64,000 nt of DNA from NCBI RefSeq assembly GCF_002943755.1, contig NZ_MQUB01000001.1, forward strand, positions 1,042,501 through 1,106,500, given 5' to 3'. The position numbers were made by a program, and so were the translations under genes. Shown here piece by piece: positions 1-7,463 of this stretch. The notes under the pieces are model-generated. The model made no database searches and was not told where the DNA came from. It saw nothing but the letters and a program-made list of their open reading frames with translations. Each line of letters begins with the position of its first letter. Position 1 is the stretch's first letter. The stretch is from Aureitalea marina. Lineage in GTDB: Bacteria; Bacteroidota; Bacteroidia; Flavobacteriales; Flavobacteriaceae.

Positions 1-98
1 TAGTAGAGCGCATACCCTTCAATCACGCGATCTGGCATATCTGGGTCCTGGCGGGTTCAATTTTCCACTTCTTTTTTATCCTCCTGGATGTGATCTAA
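1..98 (+). CDS. Hemolysin III family (PAQR-like) membrane protein, C-terminal fragment
   Basis: Only the last 31 codons are inside the window, with the stop TAA at 96-98. The readable tail contains NHAIWHIWVLAGS followed by a hydrophobic FHFFFILL segment. This matches the conserved last transmembrane helix of the hemolysin III/YqfA branch of the PAQR superfamily, where HAIWHLFVLAGS with its two histidines is typical. The stop overlaps the end of the convergent ZIP gene by four bases. The family call rests on this short motif alone. The family's role in bacteria is poorly defined, so no substrate or activity is proposed. Confidence 0.6.
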   Translation, partial: VERIPFNHAIWHIWVLAGSIFHFFFILLDVI

Positions 99-772
99 AG
101 AAGTTGTGGGCCATAAGCCAGGACAAAACCGGCTATTATGGCGATAAGCTTCTTCAAATTGAATTTGTGATCACGAGAACTTTCAAAGAGTATAGTCGTT
201 GCAACATGAAGGAAAACACCGGATGAAAGAGCATTGATGCGATCTAAATAGGGTAGGACTTCTGATCGTTCAATAGCCACAAAGCTACCCAGGGGAGACA
301 TCATTGCAAAAAATGTCAGGAATACTAAAATTTGTTTGAGGGGATATTTTGAGCGTAAAAAGACCAAGGTCAGAATAACTGATACAGGAACCTTGTGAAC
401 AATTACTCCAACTAACATTCGATCGCTATGAGCTGCCGGAAATCCTTCTATAAGCGCATGTACAGACAGCCCAAGAAAAAGGGCCCAAGGGAAGGTTCGT
501 CTTTTTTGTTCTAAATGAACGTGGCCATGTTCAGCACCGCGCGTAAAAAAGTCGAGCACTAGTTGCAGGAGCAAACCACAGGCAACCCATAAGCCGGTCT
601 CTTTCCCAAGGCTCTCGTAGGTATCTGGTAACAGTTCAAATAAAGTGACACCTAGTAAAAAAGCTCCACTGAAAGCCAAGGTTATCGATAGCACAAAGGG
701 ATCTCTATCGCGAATTAACTTCGCGAGTATTGCCCCTCCCAGGACCGATAATATAAGTGCTAGATAGATCAC
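95..772 (-). CDS. ZIP family divalent metal transporter
   Basis: A 225-residue polytopic membrane protein with about seven to eight hydrophobic segments. A histidine-containing loop (GAEHGHVH, near residue 80) is followed by a helix with HALIEGFPA, the HNxxEG-type metal site of ZIP transporters that move zinc, iron or manganese into the cytoplasm. A second candidate site, HVATTILFE, sits near residue 190. Length is usual for bacterial ZIP proteins. The start is GTG at 772, which overlaps the stop of the upstream methyltransferase as GTGA, so the pair is probably translationally coupled. Substrate metal cannot be read from the sequence. The end runs four bases into the convergent hemolysin III gene. 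Confidence 0.8.
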   Translation of the reverse strand: MIYLALILSVLGGAILAKLIRDRDPFVLSITLAFSGAFLLGVTLFELLPDTYESLGKETGLWVACGLLLQLVLDFFTRGAEHGHVHLEQKRRTFPWALFLGLSVHALIEGFPAAHSDRMLVGVIVHKVPVSVILTLVFLRSKYPLKQILVFLTFFAMMSPLGSFVAIERSEVLPYLDRINALSSGVFLHVATTILFESSRDHKFNLKKLIAIIAGFVLAYGPQLL

Positions 773-1515
773 GATGTTTTAAATATCATAATTAGACGAT
801 CCGACCTCTCAGAATCAAAAGGCTGAAGCTCATAATCACCGAAAGTTTCAATTAGATTTAGACCAGTTTGGTCGAAGTAACGCAAAAAATCTGACAGATA
901 TAAGGTTTTTACTCGTTCCGTAAAGCGCAAGCTACGGTGTTCATCTTCCAAATGAATATCTTTTACGATGTACTCACCCTCGAGTCTTTTACTAATTTGA
1001 AACCTAATACCGTCAATCACTTTAGTTTCCTCTGGAACTAGGTGATTCTTGACATACTCAGCATTCATAAAATCGATTATACCAACTCCATTCGGTTTCA
1101 TTTCGGATTTGATCGATTGGATGGTTTGAAGATCCTCTCCTTCGGTTTCAAAATATCCAAAACTGGTAAATAGGTTGAAAACAGCATCAAATTGTTCAGG
1201 AAAGGGTTTGGTCATGTCATGGACAAAAAAACGAAGTCCTGATCGTTCAAATTCTTTGGCTGCATGAATACTGCGTTCAGACAGATCTAAACCCGTAACG
1301 TCATAACCTAAGGAATTGAGATAAATGGAATGTCTGCCCTTGCCGCAGGCCAGATCCAGTATTGAACTACCGGGTTTTAATTGAAGGAATTCGAGTAGAC
1401 GATTCATAAAGTGGGCTGCCTCTTGATCATTCCTGTCCTTGTACAGTACATGATAATAAGGCGTGTTAAACCAAAATGAATACCAATGATTACCCATAGG
1501 AATTTCTACAAGCAT
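769..1515 (-). CDS. Class I SAM-dependent methyltransferase
   Basis: A 248-residue protein with the Rossmann motif I ILDLACGKGRHS near residue 53, followed by acidic post-I GLDLS and a motif near VFNLFTSFGYF, typical of small-molecule class I methyltransferases. The N-terminus FNTPYYHVLYKDRND is characteristic of a conserved Bacteroidota family of this type. Methyl acceptor unknown. An ATG at 1497 (MGNHWYSFW) is an alternative start that fits the family N-terminus slightly better. The gene is the first of a two-gene unit with the ZIP transporter, with a stop/start overlap. It diverges from the rRNA methyltransferase at 1554. Confidence 0.75.
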   Translation of the reverse strand: MLVEIPMGNHWYSFWFNTPYYHVLYKDRNDQEAAHFMNRLLEFLQLKPGSSILDLACGKGRHSIYLNSLGYDVTGLDLSERSIHAAKEFERSGLRFFVHDMTKPFPEQFDAVFNLFTSFGYFETEGEDLQTIQSIKSEMKPNGVGIIDFMNAEYVKNHLVPEETKVIDGIRFQISKRLEGEYIVKDIHLEDEHRSLRFTERVKTLYLSDFLRYFDQTGLNLIETFGDYELQPFDSERSDRLIMIFKTS

Positions 1516-1553
1516 CTAAAATAGCTCAATTTTTTACCATCTTTGCAACAGTT

Positions 1554-2726
1554 ATGGGAAAGAACTTTCTTATGGTCGCTAAGACCTTGTATGGTCTGGA
1601 GGATCTTTTGGTCAAAGAACTACGCGACCTTGGAGCATCGGAAATCGAAAAGGGTGTGAGAAGCGTATCCTTTCAAGGTGACACTGGTTTTATGTATAAG
1701 GCAAATTTGTGCTGTCGTACCGCAGTTAGGATCCTGAAACCGATCTCATCTTTCAACGTTTTTGATGAGGATCAGCTCTATAAGCGGATCTATGAAATCC
1801 CCTGGGAGAATCATATGGATAGTCGTGGGACGTTGTCCGTAGAATCAACCGTTTTCTCTAAACGTTTTACCCACTCCAAATATATCGCCTTAAAGACCAA
1901 AGATGCCATAGTCGATCGTTTCAGGGATCGTTTTGGTCACAGACCGGACATCGACAGATATCATGCATCCTTGCATGTGCACATTCATATTGACCGTCAG
2001 ATTGCCACGGTTTCATTGAACAGTTCAGGCCCATCGTTGCATAGGAGAGGCTATCGGGTTGCACCAGTTGCGGCTCCGGTAAGCGAGGTCCTGGCAGCGG
2101 GATTGATCATGCTGTCCGGTTGGAGTGGGCAATGTGATTTTCTCGACCCCATGTGTGGAGGTGGAACCATTCCTATCGAGGCTGCGATGATCGCATGTAA
2201 CATCCCGGCGAACATTAATAGGGCTGAGTTTGGTTTCGAGCATTGGCCAGACTATGACCCTGAATTATTCGAGCTAATCCGAAATTCTGCCTTGAAGCGG
2301 GTCAAGGAATTTCATTTTAAGATATATGCCAGAGATCGGGACCCACTTGCGATCCGGAAAACAAAGGCCAATGTTGGAGAAGCCAGCTTAGAAGAATTCA
2401 TCGACATTCAACAAGCTGATTTTATCAATAGCGAAAAGGAGGACAAGGAAAAGAATTTGTTCATTTTGACCAATCCACCTTATGATCAAAGACTTTCCCT
2501 GAGGGATGTATCAGACTTCTATGGTCGCATCGGCAGTACCCTCAAACACGGTTATGCCGGAAGTGAAGCTTGGCTTTTTGCCGCCAATGAGACTGCGCTG
2601 AAATCCATTGGGCTTAAACCCAAGAAGAAGATCAAATTATACAATGGTAAATTAGAAGCCAGATTGGTCGGGTTTAATCTCTTTAGCGGAACCCTAAAAG
2701 CACGAAAAAGTACTTCTACTTCCTAA
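1554..2726 (+). CDS. THUMP-domain 23S rRNA (guanine-N2) methyltransferase, RlmL/YpsC type
   Basis: A 390-residue protein in the RlmL/TrmN superfamily. The N-terminal half holds a ferredoxin-like plus THUMP RNA-binding region (about residues 1-160, including VSLNSSGPSLHRRGYR just before the catalytic part). The C-terminal half is a Rossmann methyltransferase with motif I FLDPMCGGGTIPIEAA near residue 200 and the catalytic NPPY motif (ILTNPPYDQRL near 305), which marks exocyclic-amine methylation of guanine. Length matches Bacillus YpsC-type proteins rather than the 700-residue fused E. coli RlmKL, so only the RlmL activity (m2G2445) is expected. A TAnnTTTG-like element (CATCTTTG, 1538-1545) lies a few bases before the ATG, so the leader may be extremely short. 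Confidence 0.85.
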   Translation: MGKNFLMVAKTLYGLEDLLVKELRDLGASEIEKGVRSVSFQGDTGFMYKANLCCRTAVRILKPISSFNVFDEDQLYKRIYEIPWENHMDSRGTLSVESTVFSKRFTHSKYIALKTKDAIVDRFRDRFGHRPDIDRYHASLHVHIHIDRQIATVSLNSSGPSLHRRGYRVAPVAAPVSEVLAAGLIMLSGWSGQCDFLDPMCGGGTIPIEAAMIACNIPANINRAEFGFEHWPDYDPELFELIRNSALKRVKEFHFKIYARDRDPLAIRKTKANVGEASLEEFIDIQQADFINSEKEDKEKNLFILTNPPYDQRLSLRDVSDFYGRIGSTLKHGYAGSEAWLFAANETALKSIGLKPKKKIKLYNGKLEARLVGFNLFSGTLKARKSTSTS

Positions 2727-3411
2727 AGATGGGTATCAGGTAAGAAACCGTAAACCCATAACCTGCACCGAACTCACTAAAGTCATAGGTCCTGTTATAA
2801 CCCGGAATGATAAGGTTATCGAAATTCTCCGGTCTGTCCTCTGATAGCAATCGCTTAAGCTGCAGATTGACGCCTAAGAAGATATTATTCCAGACCTCTG
2901 TCTTAACACCGAAGACCAGTTCCAGCCAGGAAGCTGAAAGTCCGTCATAGGTGATTGGATCTGTTTTTAATTCTGCGGGAAAGGTGGGGTCTGTTGTGTA
3001 TATACTGTAAGCCAGCAATTCTTGCTCAAATGTTGCGAAGCCGTATCGCAAACCAAAATAGATCATATTGTTCATACCGATCCAATTCTGGTAGGCATTA
3101 AAATCAACACCAAGTTTGGCATAGCTGCCTGTAGCTCTGGATTGTAGATTGACCTCGTCCCATTCCCGTTCTTCAGTACCCAATTCCAAAGCCGCCCAAA
3201 ATCGTTCGGAGAACCGAAAATCTCCCTGTATCTCAAATCCCGTATAGCCATCTTCGAAAGCCGTCCTCGCCAATTTTGACAGATCAAGACCCAAACGTAG
3301 TCCGTAGATATTTGTTTTGCTCAAACTATCAGGCAAAACCTCCTGTTGCTGCGCCTTTGCATGGCCAGCCAAGATCAACGCACTAATGAAAAATGGTAAT
3401 ATGAGCTTCAT
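2716..3411 (-). CDS. DUF6048 family probable outer-membrane protein
   Basis: A 231-residue protein with a signal peptide (MKLILPFFISALILAGHAKA, cut before QQQ) and alternating hydrophobic/aromatic strands that look like a small beta-barrel, ending in the aromatic strand FTVSYLIPIFRK. It matches the flavobacterial DUF6048 family. Function unknown. It is the last gene of the rlmD-DUF6452-DUF6048 unit, an arrangement conserved in Flavobacteriaceae. The start overlaps the end of DUF6452 by 29 bases. The GTG at 3426 and ATG at 3417 are possible earlier starts, but the ATG at 3411 gives a canonical signal peptide. The end overlaps the convergent RlmL-type gene by 11 bases. Confidence 0.7.
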   Translation of the reverse strand: MKLILPFFISALILAGHAKAQQQEVLPDSLSKTNIYGLRLGLDLSKLARTAFEDGYTGFEIQGDFRFSERFWAALELGTEEREWDEVNLQSRATGSYAKLGVDFNAYQNWIGMNNMIYFGLRYGFATFEQELLAYSIYTTDPTFPAELKTDPITYDGLSASWLELVFGVKTEVWNNIFLGVNLQLKRLLSEDRPENFDNLIIPGYNRTYDFSEFGAGYGFTVSYLIPIFRK

Positions 3412-3883
3412 TCTCATTTTCCACACGGGTTAGGTTAACATTGGCGGTAAGGATCCATGCCTGGTTTACGTCATCGACTCGCTCAAAACCCAGCGAATCG
3501 TAAAAGGTCTTAAATGCACAGGCCCTATTTACATAGATATCATCCCGAACATAATTGATATTAACCAGATCAGTATTAGCATCTTCCTCACTATTAGAAT
3601 TAGTGGTGAAATCCAATGCCGTAACATCAAGGTTAACATTTAATGGGATGGCAATAGAGTCAGTGGTACCGGTAAAAACCACGGTACTTTGATCTGAGGC
3701 GGAAGTGATCAATAAATTGGGAACTGATTTTGATTGATTTGGACTGGCTATATCCCTGAACACAATAACTAGCAGTGGGGTAGTGGGTGTGTCTTGGGTG
3801 CAGATGTCATCACGGGTACAGCCCGCCAGAATCAATCCGACCAGGAGAACAACCAAAGATCTGAGCTTAAAACGTATATTCAT
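3383..3883 (-). CDS. DUF6452 family lipoprotein
   Basis: A 166-residue lipoprotein. A basic and hydrophobic N-terminus ends in the lipobox LAGC (cysteine about residue 22), followed by TRDDICTQDTPTTPLLVI, the usual opening of the DUF6452 family. The mature part is mostly beta, with a conserved region DIYVNRACAFKTFYD near residue 120. It lies between rlmD (one base between genes) and DUF6048. The constant pairing of DUF6452 with DUF6048 suggests a shared role in the cell envelope, but nothing in the sequence says what it is. Function unknown. Confidence 0.75.
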   Translation of the reverse strand: MNIRFKLRSLVVLLVGLILAGCTRDDICTQDTPTTPLLVIVFRDIASPNQSKSVPNLLITSASDQSTVVFTGTTDSIAIPLNVNLDVTALDFTTNSNSEEDANTDLVNINYVRDDIYVNRACAFKTFYDSLGFERVDDVNQAWILTANVNLTRVENENEAHITIFH

Positions 3884-3884
3884 C

Positions 3885-5294
3885 TCACCGCTTCTCTAAA
3901 AGTACGATATTTTCTACGTGGGCTGTATGGGGAAACATATCGACCGGTTGAACAGCCGTTACCTTGTAATGATCGTCCATCAGTGACAGATCCCTCGCTT
4001 GGGTTGCCGAATTACAACTCACATAGACAATCTTGGGAACACCAGAATGTATAAGGGTTTGAACTACATCTTTATGCATCCCATCCCGGGGTGGATCTGT
4101 GATGATCACGTCCGGAGCCCCATGTTCTTCTATAAATTGTGAGTTCATCACTTGCTTCATGTCTCCAACCACGAATTCTACATTGTCAATGGAGTTTAAC
4201 CGGGCATTAATTCGTGCAGCATCTATGGCTTCCGGAACTGATTCTACCCCGACAACCTTACCGGCCTTGGCTGCCACAAATTGAGCAATAGTGCCTGTGC
4301 CCGTGTAGAGATCGTAGACCGTTTCACCTCCTGTAAGTCCGGCCATTTCCCTGGTAAGTTGATACAGGCGATATGCTTGAGCGCTATTGGTCTGATAGAA
4401 CGACTTAGCCGTAACCCGAAATTGCAAGCCTTCCATGGTCTCGGTGATGTAATCCTGTCCGTGATAACAAAGGATATCCTGGTCATAGAGGGTATCGTTG
4501 GACTTTTGATTGATCACATACAATAAGGAGTTGATCTCTGGGAAATTAGTCTTGATTGCCTCCATCACAGTATCTATGACATTTTGATCAGGATCAAAGA
4601 ATTGGACCAACACCATGACCTCACCTGACAATGTTGTTCTTATCATCAAGGTTCGGAGTGTACCGGCTTGATTTCTGAGATTAAAAAATGGAATGTTCTC
4701 TTTCCTAGCAAAATCCCGAAGGAAGTTTCGGATGGCGTTGGTCTGTTTCAAAGGTAAATGGCATTGGTCGATATCCACAACCTTGTCCCACATTCCAGGC
4801 TTGTGGAAGCCTAAAGCTCGTCTATCGGGAATTTGATGGTCAGAAGCGACCTGCTCTTGCGTTAACCATTTGGAATCACTAAAGCTGTATTCCATCTTAT
4901 TCCGATAATTGTAATGCTCATCAGAACCTACTATCGGAGTAATATCTGGCAACTGGATACCGCCAAGGCGTTTCAAATTATTGACCACCTCCTGCTGTTT
5001 AAAGTACAGCTGGTCCTCGTACTTCATGTACTGCCACTTGCAACCACCACAGACTCCGAAGTGTTCACATCGCGGTTCCGTTCGTCGGTCTGAGTACTTA
5101 CTAAATGAAACAGCAGAACCTTCATAATAGGCTCTTCGTTTCTTAAAGGTCTGTACATCGGCAATATCACCGGGTACGGCGTTATTGACAAAGACCACAC
5201 GGCCATCAGGTGCCTTGGCTACAGCTTTACCTTTGGCTCCGGCATCCAACATTTCCAGGTTTTCAAATAAGGGTTTTGATCGTCTTCTAGGCAT
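3885..5294 (-). CDS. rlmD: 23S rRNA (uracil1939-C5)-methyltransferase RlmD
   Basis: A 469-residue RNA m5U methyltransferase of the RumA/RlmD type. The N-terminal TRAM domain (about residues 10-65) is followed by the [4Fe-4S] cysteine cluster CEHFGVCGGCKW with a fourth cysteine in DIDQCHLP. The C-terminal Rossmann domain carries VYDLYTGTGTIAQF and the catalytic YVSCNSATQARDL, whose cysteine attacks uracil C6. The ATG at 5294 (MPRRRSKPLFENLEML) is preferred over the longer frame starting at 5342, because family proteins begin at this point and the extra 16 residues look random. First gene of a three-gene unit with DUF6452 and DUF6048. Confidence 0.9.
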   Translation of the reverse strand: MPRRRSKPLFENLEMLDAGAKGKAVAKAPDGRVVFVNNAVPGDIADVQTFKKRRAYYEGSAVSFSKYSDRRTEPRCEHFGVCGGCKWQYMKYEDQLYFKQQEVVNNLKRLGGIQLPDITPIVGSDEHYNYRNKMEYSFSDSKWLTQEQVASDHQIPDRRALGFHKPGMWDKVVDIDQCHLPLKQTNAIRNFLRDFARKENIPFFNLRNQAGTLRTLMIRTTLSGEVMVLVQFFDPDQNVIDTVMEAIKTNFPEINSLLYVINQKSNDTLYDQDILCYHGQDYITETMEGLQFRVTAKSFYQTNSAQAYRLYQLTREMAGLTGGETVYDLYTGTGTIAQFVAAKAGKVVGVESVPEAIDAARINARLNSIDNVEFVVGDMKQVMNSQFIEEHGAPDVIITDPPRDGMHKDVVQTLIHSGVPKIVYVSCNSATQARDLSLMDDHYKVTAVQPVDMFPHTAHVENIVLLEKR

Positions 5295-5437
5295 GGTTTC
5301 AAAAGTACTACAAATGGGATTTTTATTTGATCTGGCTTTCAAAAAAGATGCTCAATTATTTAGTAATTTGCAAGTCCGGATGATTTCTCTCCAAAAAGAA
5401 GGAATGGTCAATGTAGGATCCGTTAATTCAATTTAAA

Positions 5438-6718
5438 ATGGCGGTATTAGAACACATTTCGTCTCAAGAGGCGATGGCGCTTGAAAATAAATATGGCGCA
5501 CAAAATTACCACCCGCTTCCGGTTGTTTTGAGCAGGGGAGAAGGTGTATTTGTATGGGATGTAGAAGGCAAGAAATACTACGATTTTCTCTCTGCATACT
5601 CTTCCGTAAACCAAGGACATTGTCATCCCAAGATCGTTTCGGCCTTGAATGAACAAGCTGGAACGCTGGCGCTGACGTCCAGAGCTTTTTACAATGACAT
5701 GTTAGGCAGGTATGAGAAGTTCGCCACTCAGTACTTCGGTTATGATAAGTTGTTGCCGATCAATACAGGTGCTGAAGCAGTAGAGACGGCCATTAAATTA
5801 TGCCGTAAATGGGCATATGAGGTCAAGGGTATCGATCTAAACAAAGCGAAGATCGTGGTGTGTAAGAATAATTTCCACGGACGTACTACTACAATTATCT
5901 CCTTTTCCAACGATCCTGTGGCACGAAAGAATTTTGGTCCCTACACCGAAGGGTTCATCAAGGTGGAATACGACAACTTGAAAGAGTTAGAGGAGACGTT
6001 TATGGCCCATGATGATATTGCAGGCTTCTTGGTAGAACCGATTCAAGGTGAGGCCGGAGTATATGTGCCAAGTGAAGACTATCTGATTAAAGCGAAAGCT
6101 TTGTGTGAGCAGTATAATGTTCTGTTTATTGCCGATGAAGTTCAGACTGGTATTGCTAGAACAGGTCGTTTATTAGCGTCCTGCGGAAACTGTAGTTGTC
6201 CTAAGCGGGATTGTTCTGGAACTCCAGATGTAAAGCCTGATATCCTGGTCTTGGGCAAAGCACTCTCCGGTGGAATGTATCCAGTTTCGGCGGTACTATC
6301 CACCAATGAGATTATGAATGTTATACAACCGGGTAATCACGGAAGCACTTTTGGAGGTAATCCACTTGCAGCCGCCGTCGCCATCTCCGCTTTGGAAGTG
6401 GTTAGGGACGAAGAATTGGCTCTAAATGCCGAACGACTTGGGAAGTTGTTCCGAAAGCATATGAATGCTTATATCGAAGAGAGTAAGATCGTACGACTTG
6501 TTCGAGGTAAAGGATTGCTCAATGCCATTGTGATCAATGACGATGAAGAAAGTGATACTGCTTGGAATATTTGTTTGAGATTAAGAGATAATGGTCTATT
6601 GGCCAAGCCAACTCACGGGAATATCATTCGATTTGCCCCTCCTTTGGTCATGACCGACCATGAGCTCGAAGAATGTGTCTCTATAATCACGAGTACCTTA
6701 AAAGAATTTGAAGCATAA
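5438..6718 (+). CDS. rocD: Ornithine--oxo-acid aminotransferase
   Basis: A 426-residue class III PLP aminotransferase that converts ornithine and 2-oxoglutarate to glutamate semialdehyde and glutamate. Family marks include FLSAYSSVNQGHCHPK, the PLP region ADEVQTGIARTGR, and the Schiff-base lysine K274 in LVLGKALSGG. It differs from Bacillus RocD by a short insertion after the ARTGRLLAS segment containing four cysteines (C249, C252, C254, C259; CGNCSCPKRDC), which could bind a metal. The gene is monocistronic and closed by a strong hairpin terminator. Divergent from rlmD. Confidence 0.92.
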   Translation: MAVLEHISSQEAMALENKYGAQNYHPLPVVLSRGEGVFVWDVEGKKYYDFLSAYSSVNQGHCHPKIVSALNEQAGTLALTSRAFYNDMLGRYEKFATQYFGYDKLLPINTGAEAVETAIKLCRKWAYEVKGIDLNKAKIVVCKNNFHGRTTTIISFSNDPVARKNFGPYTEGFIKVEYDNLKELEETFMAHDDIAGFLVEPIQGEAGVYVPSEDYLIKAKALCEQYNVLFIADEVQTGIARTGRLLASCGNCSCPKRDCSGTPDVKPDILVLGKALSGGMYPVSAVLSTNEIMNVIQPGNHGSTFGGNPLAAAVAISALEVVRDEELALNAERLGKLFRKHMNAYIEESKIVRLVRGKGLLNAIVINDDEESDTAWNICLRLRDNGLLAKPTHGNIIRFAPPLVMTDHELEECVSIITSTLKEFEA

Positions 6719-6745
6719 AAAAGCGGCCCTTGTGGCCGCTTTTTC
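6716..6745. terminator. Bidirectional intrinsic terminator between rocD and the CCC-motif gene
   Basis: The perfect inverted repeat AAAAAGCGGCC / GGCCGCTTTTT with loop CTTGT lies directly between the convergent ends of rocD and the CCC-motif gene. The A-run on one side and T-run on the other allow termination in both directions. Confidence 0.9.
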
Positions 6746-6746
6746 G

Positions 6747-7088
6747 TTATGGTAGGAGGAATAATTTACCCCCGTACTGTTCCATGATATCTTGATTCAT
6801 TTCCATGATTCCTTCCATACCCAGGGTTGCAAATAACCATATTACGTATCCCAGGTAAATCAGATTTAAGATTAGTCCGATAATAGCGAGGATTCGTCCT
6901 GTCTTTACATTATTAAATCCAGTATACTGCTCCGGAGCTTCGACATAAAGGGCAGTAGCCTTCTTGGCCATGACCAAAGCAATAATTGCAAATATCAATC
7001 CTAGTACACCGTAACAGCAACAGGTCAGAATGGAGAGTATTCCAAATACGAGTATGAGCGTGGAATTAGGGAGTTTTTGTTGTTCCAT
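6747..7088 (-). CDS. CCC-motif small membrane protein
   Basis: A 113-residue protein with two or three hydrophobic segments. The first contains the triple cysteine LTCCCYG near residue 23, the feature that names this Bacteroidota family (DUF4190-like). Glycine-rich helices GLIFAIIALVMAKKA and GRILAIIGLILNLIYLGYVIW follow. Function unknown. In flavobacteria it usually follows a DUF2752 gene, as here. An AT-rich gap of about 70 bases separates the two, so they may share a transcript. Confidence 0.75.
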   Translation of the reverse strand: MEQQKLPNSTLILVFGILSILTCCCYGVLGLIFAIIALVMAKKATALYVEAPEQYTGFNNVKTGRILAIIGLILNLIYLGYVIWLFATLGMEGIMEMNQDIMEQYGGKLFLLP

Positions 7089-7159
7089 GTTAGATAAGGT
7101 TGGTTAATTATATTTAAAAGTAATTTAAATCGTGGATTAATTCATTATAAATGATCAAT

Positions 7160-7456
7160 TTATGAGAGGTATGGGCTCATTTTGATTACATAACTAACCA
7201 CGATGACGGCGACGTTGAAGATCAACAATCCGATTTTGATCTGATAGTCGTATTTAAATTTGATAAAGAAGTTGACAATAACAAGTGCGGCCAAAAGGAA
7301 TAAGGTGTAGATGGCCGGGTACATTTTGAAAGCTGCTACAAATTCTCCCTGAAACAAAAGGGCCGTAGCACGTTGAATGCCACAGCCCATACATTCTACC
7401 CCGAAGATTTTCTTATTGGTACATTCCAGCATGAAATCTTCAAGGCCCTTGGTCAT
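7160..7456 (-). CDS. DUF2752 family membrane protein
   Basis: A 98-residue protein. The N-terminal CTNKKIFGVECMGCGIQRA (residues about 12-30) is the cysteine signature of DUF2752, normally CPGCGxTRA, followed by two transmembrane helices. Biochemical role unknown. The ATG at 7456 keeps the FMLECTNKK start common in flavobacterial members; an ATG at 7432 is possible. It lies eight bases after the T9SS cargo gene and upstream of the CCC-motif gene, so all three may be one transcription unit. Confidence 0.75.
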   Translation of the reverse strand: MTKGLEDFMLECTNKKIFGVECMGCGIQRATALLFQGEFVAAFKMYPAIYTLFLLAALVIVNFFIKFKYDYQIKIGLLIFNVAVIVVSYVIKMSPYLS

Positions 7457-7463
7457 CTATGGC

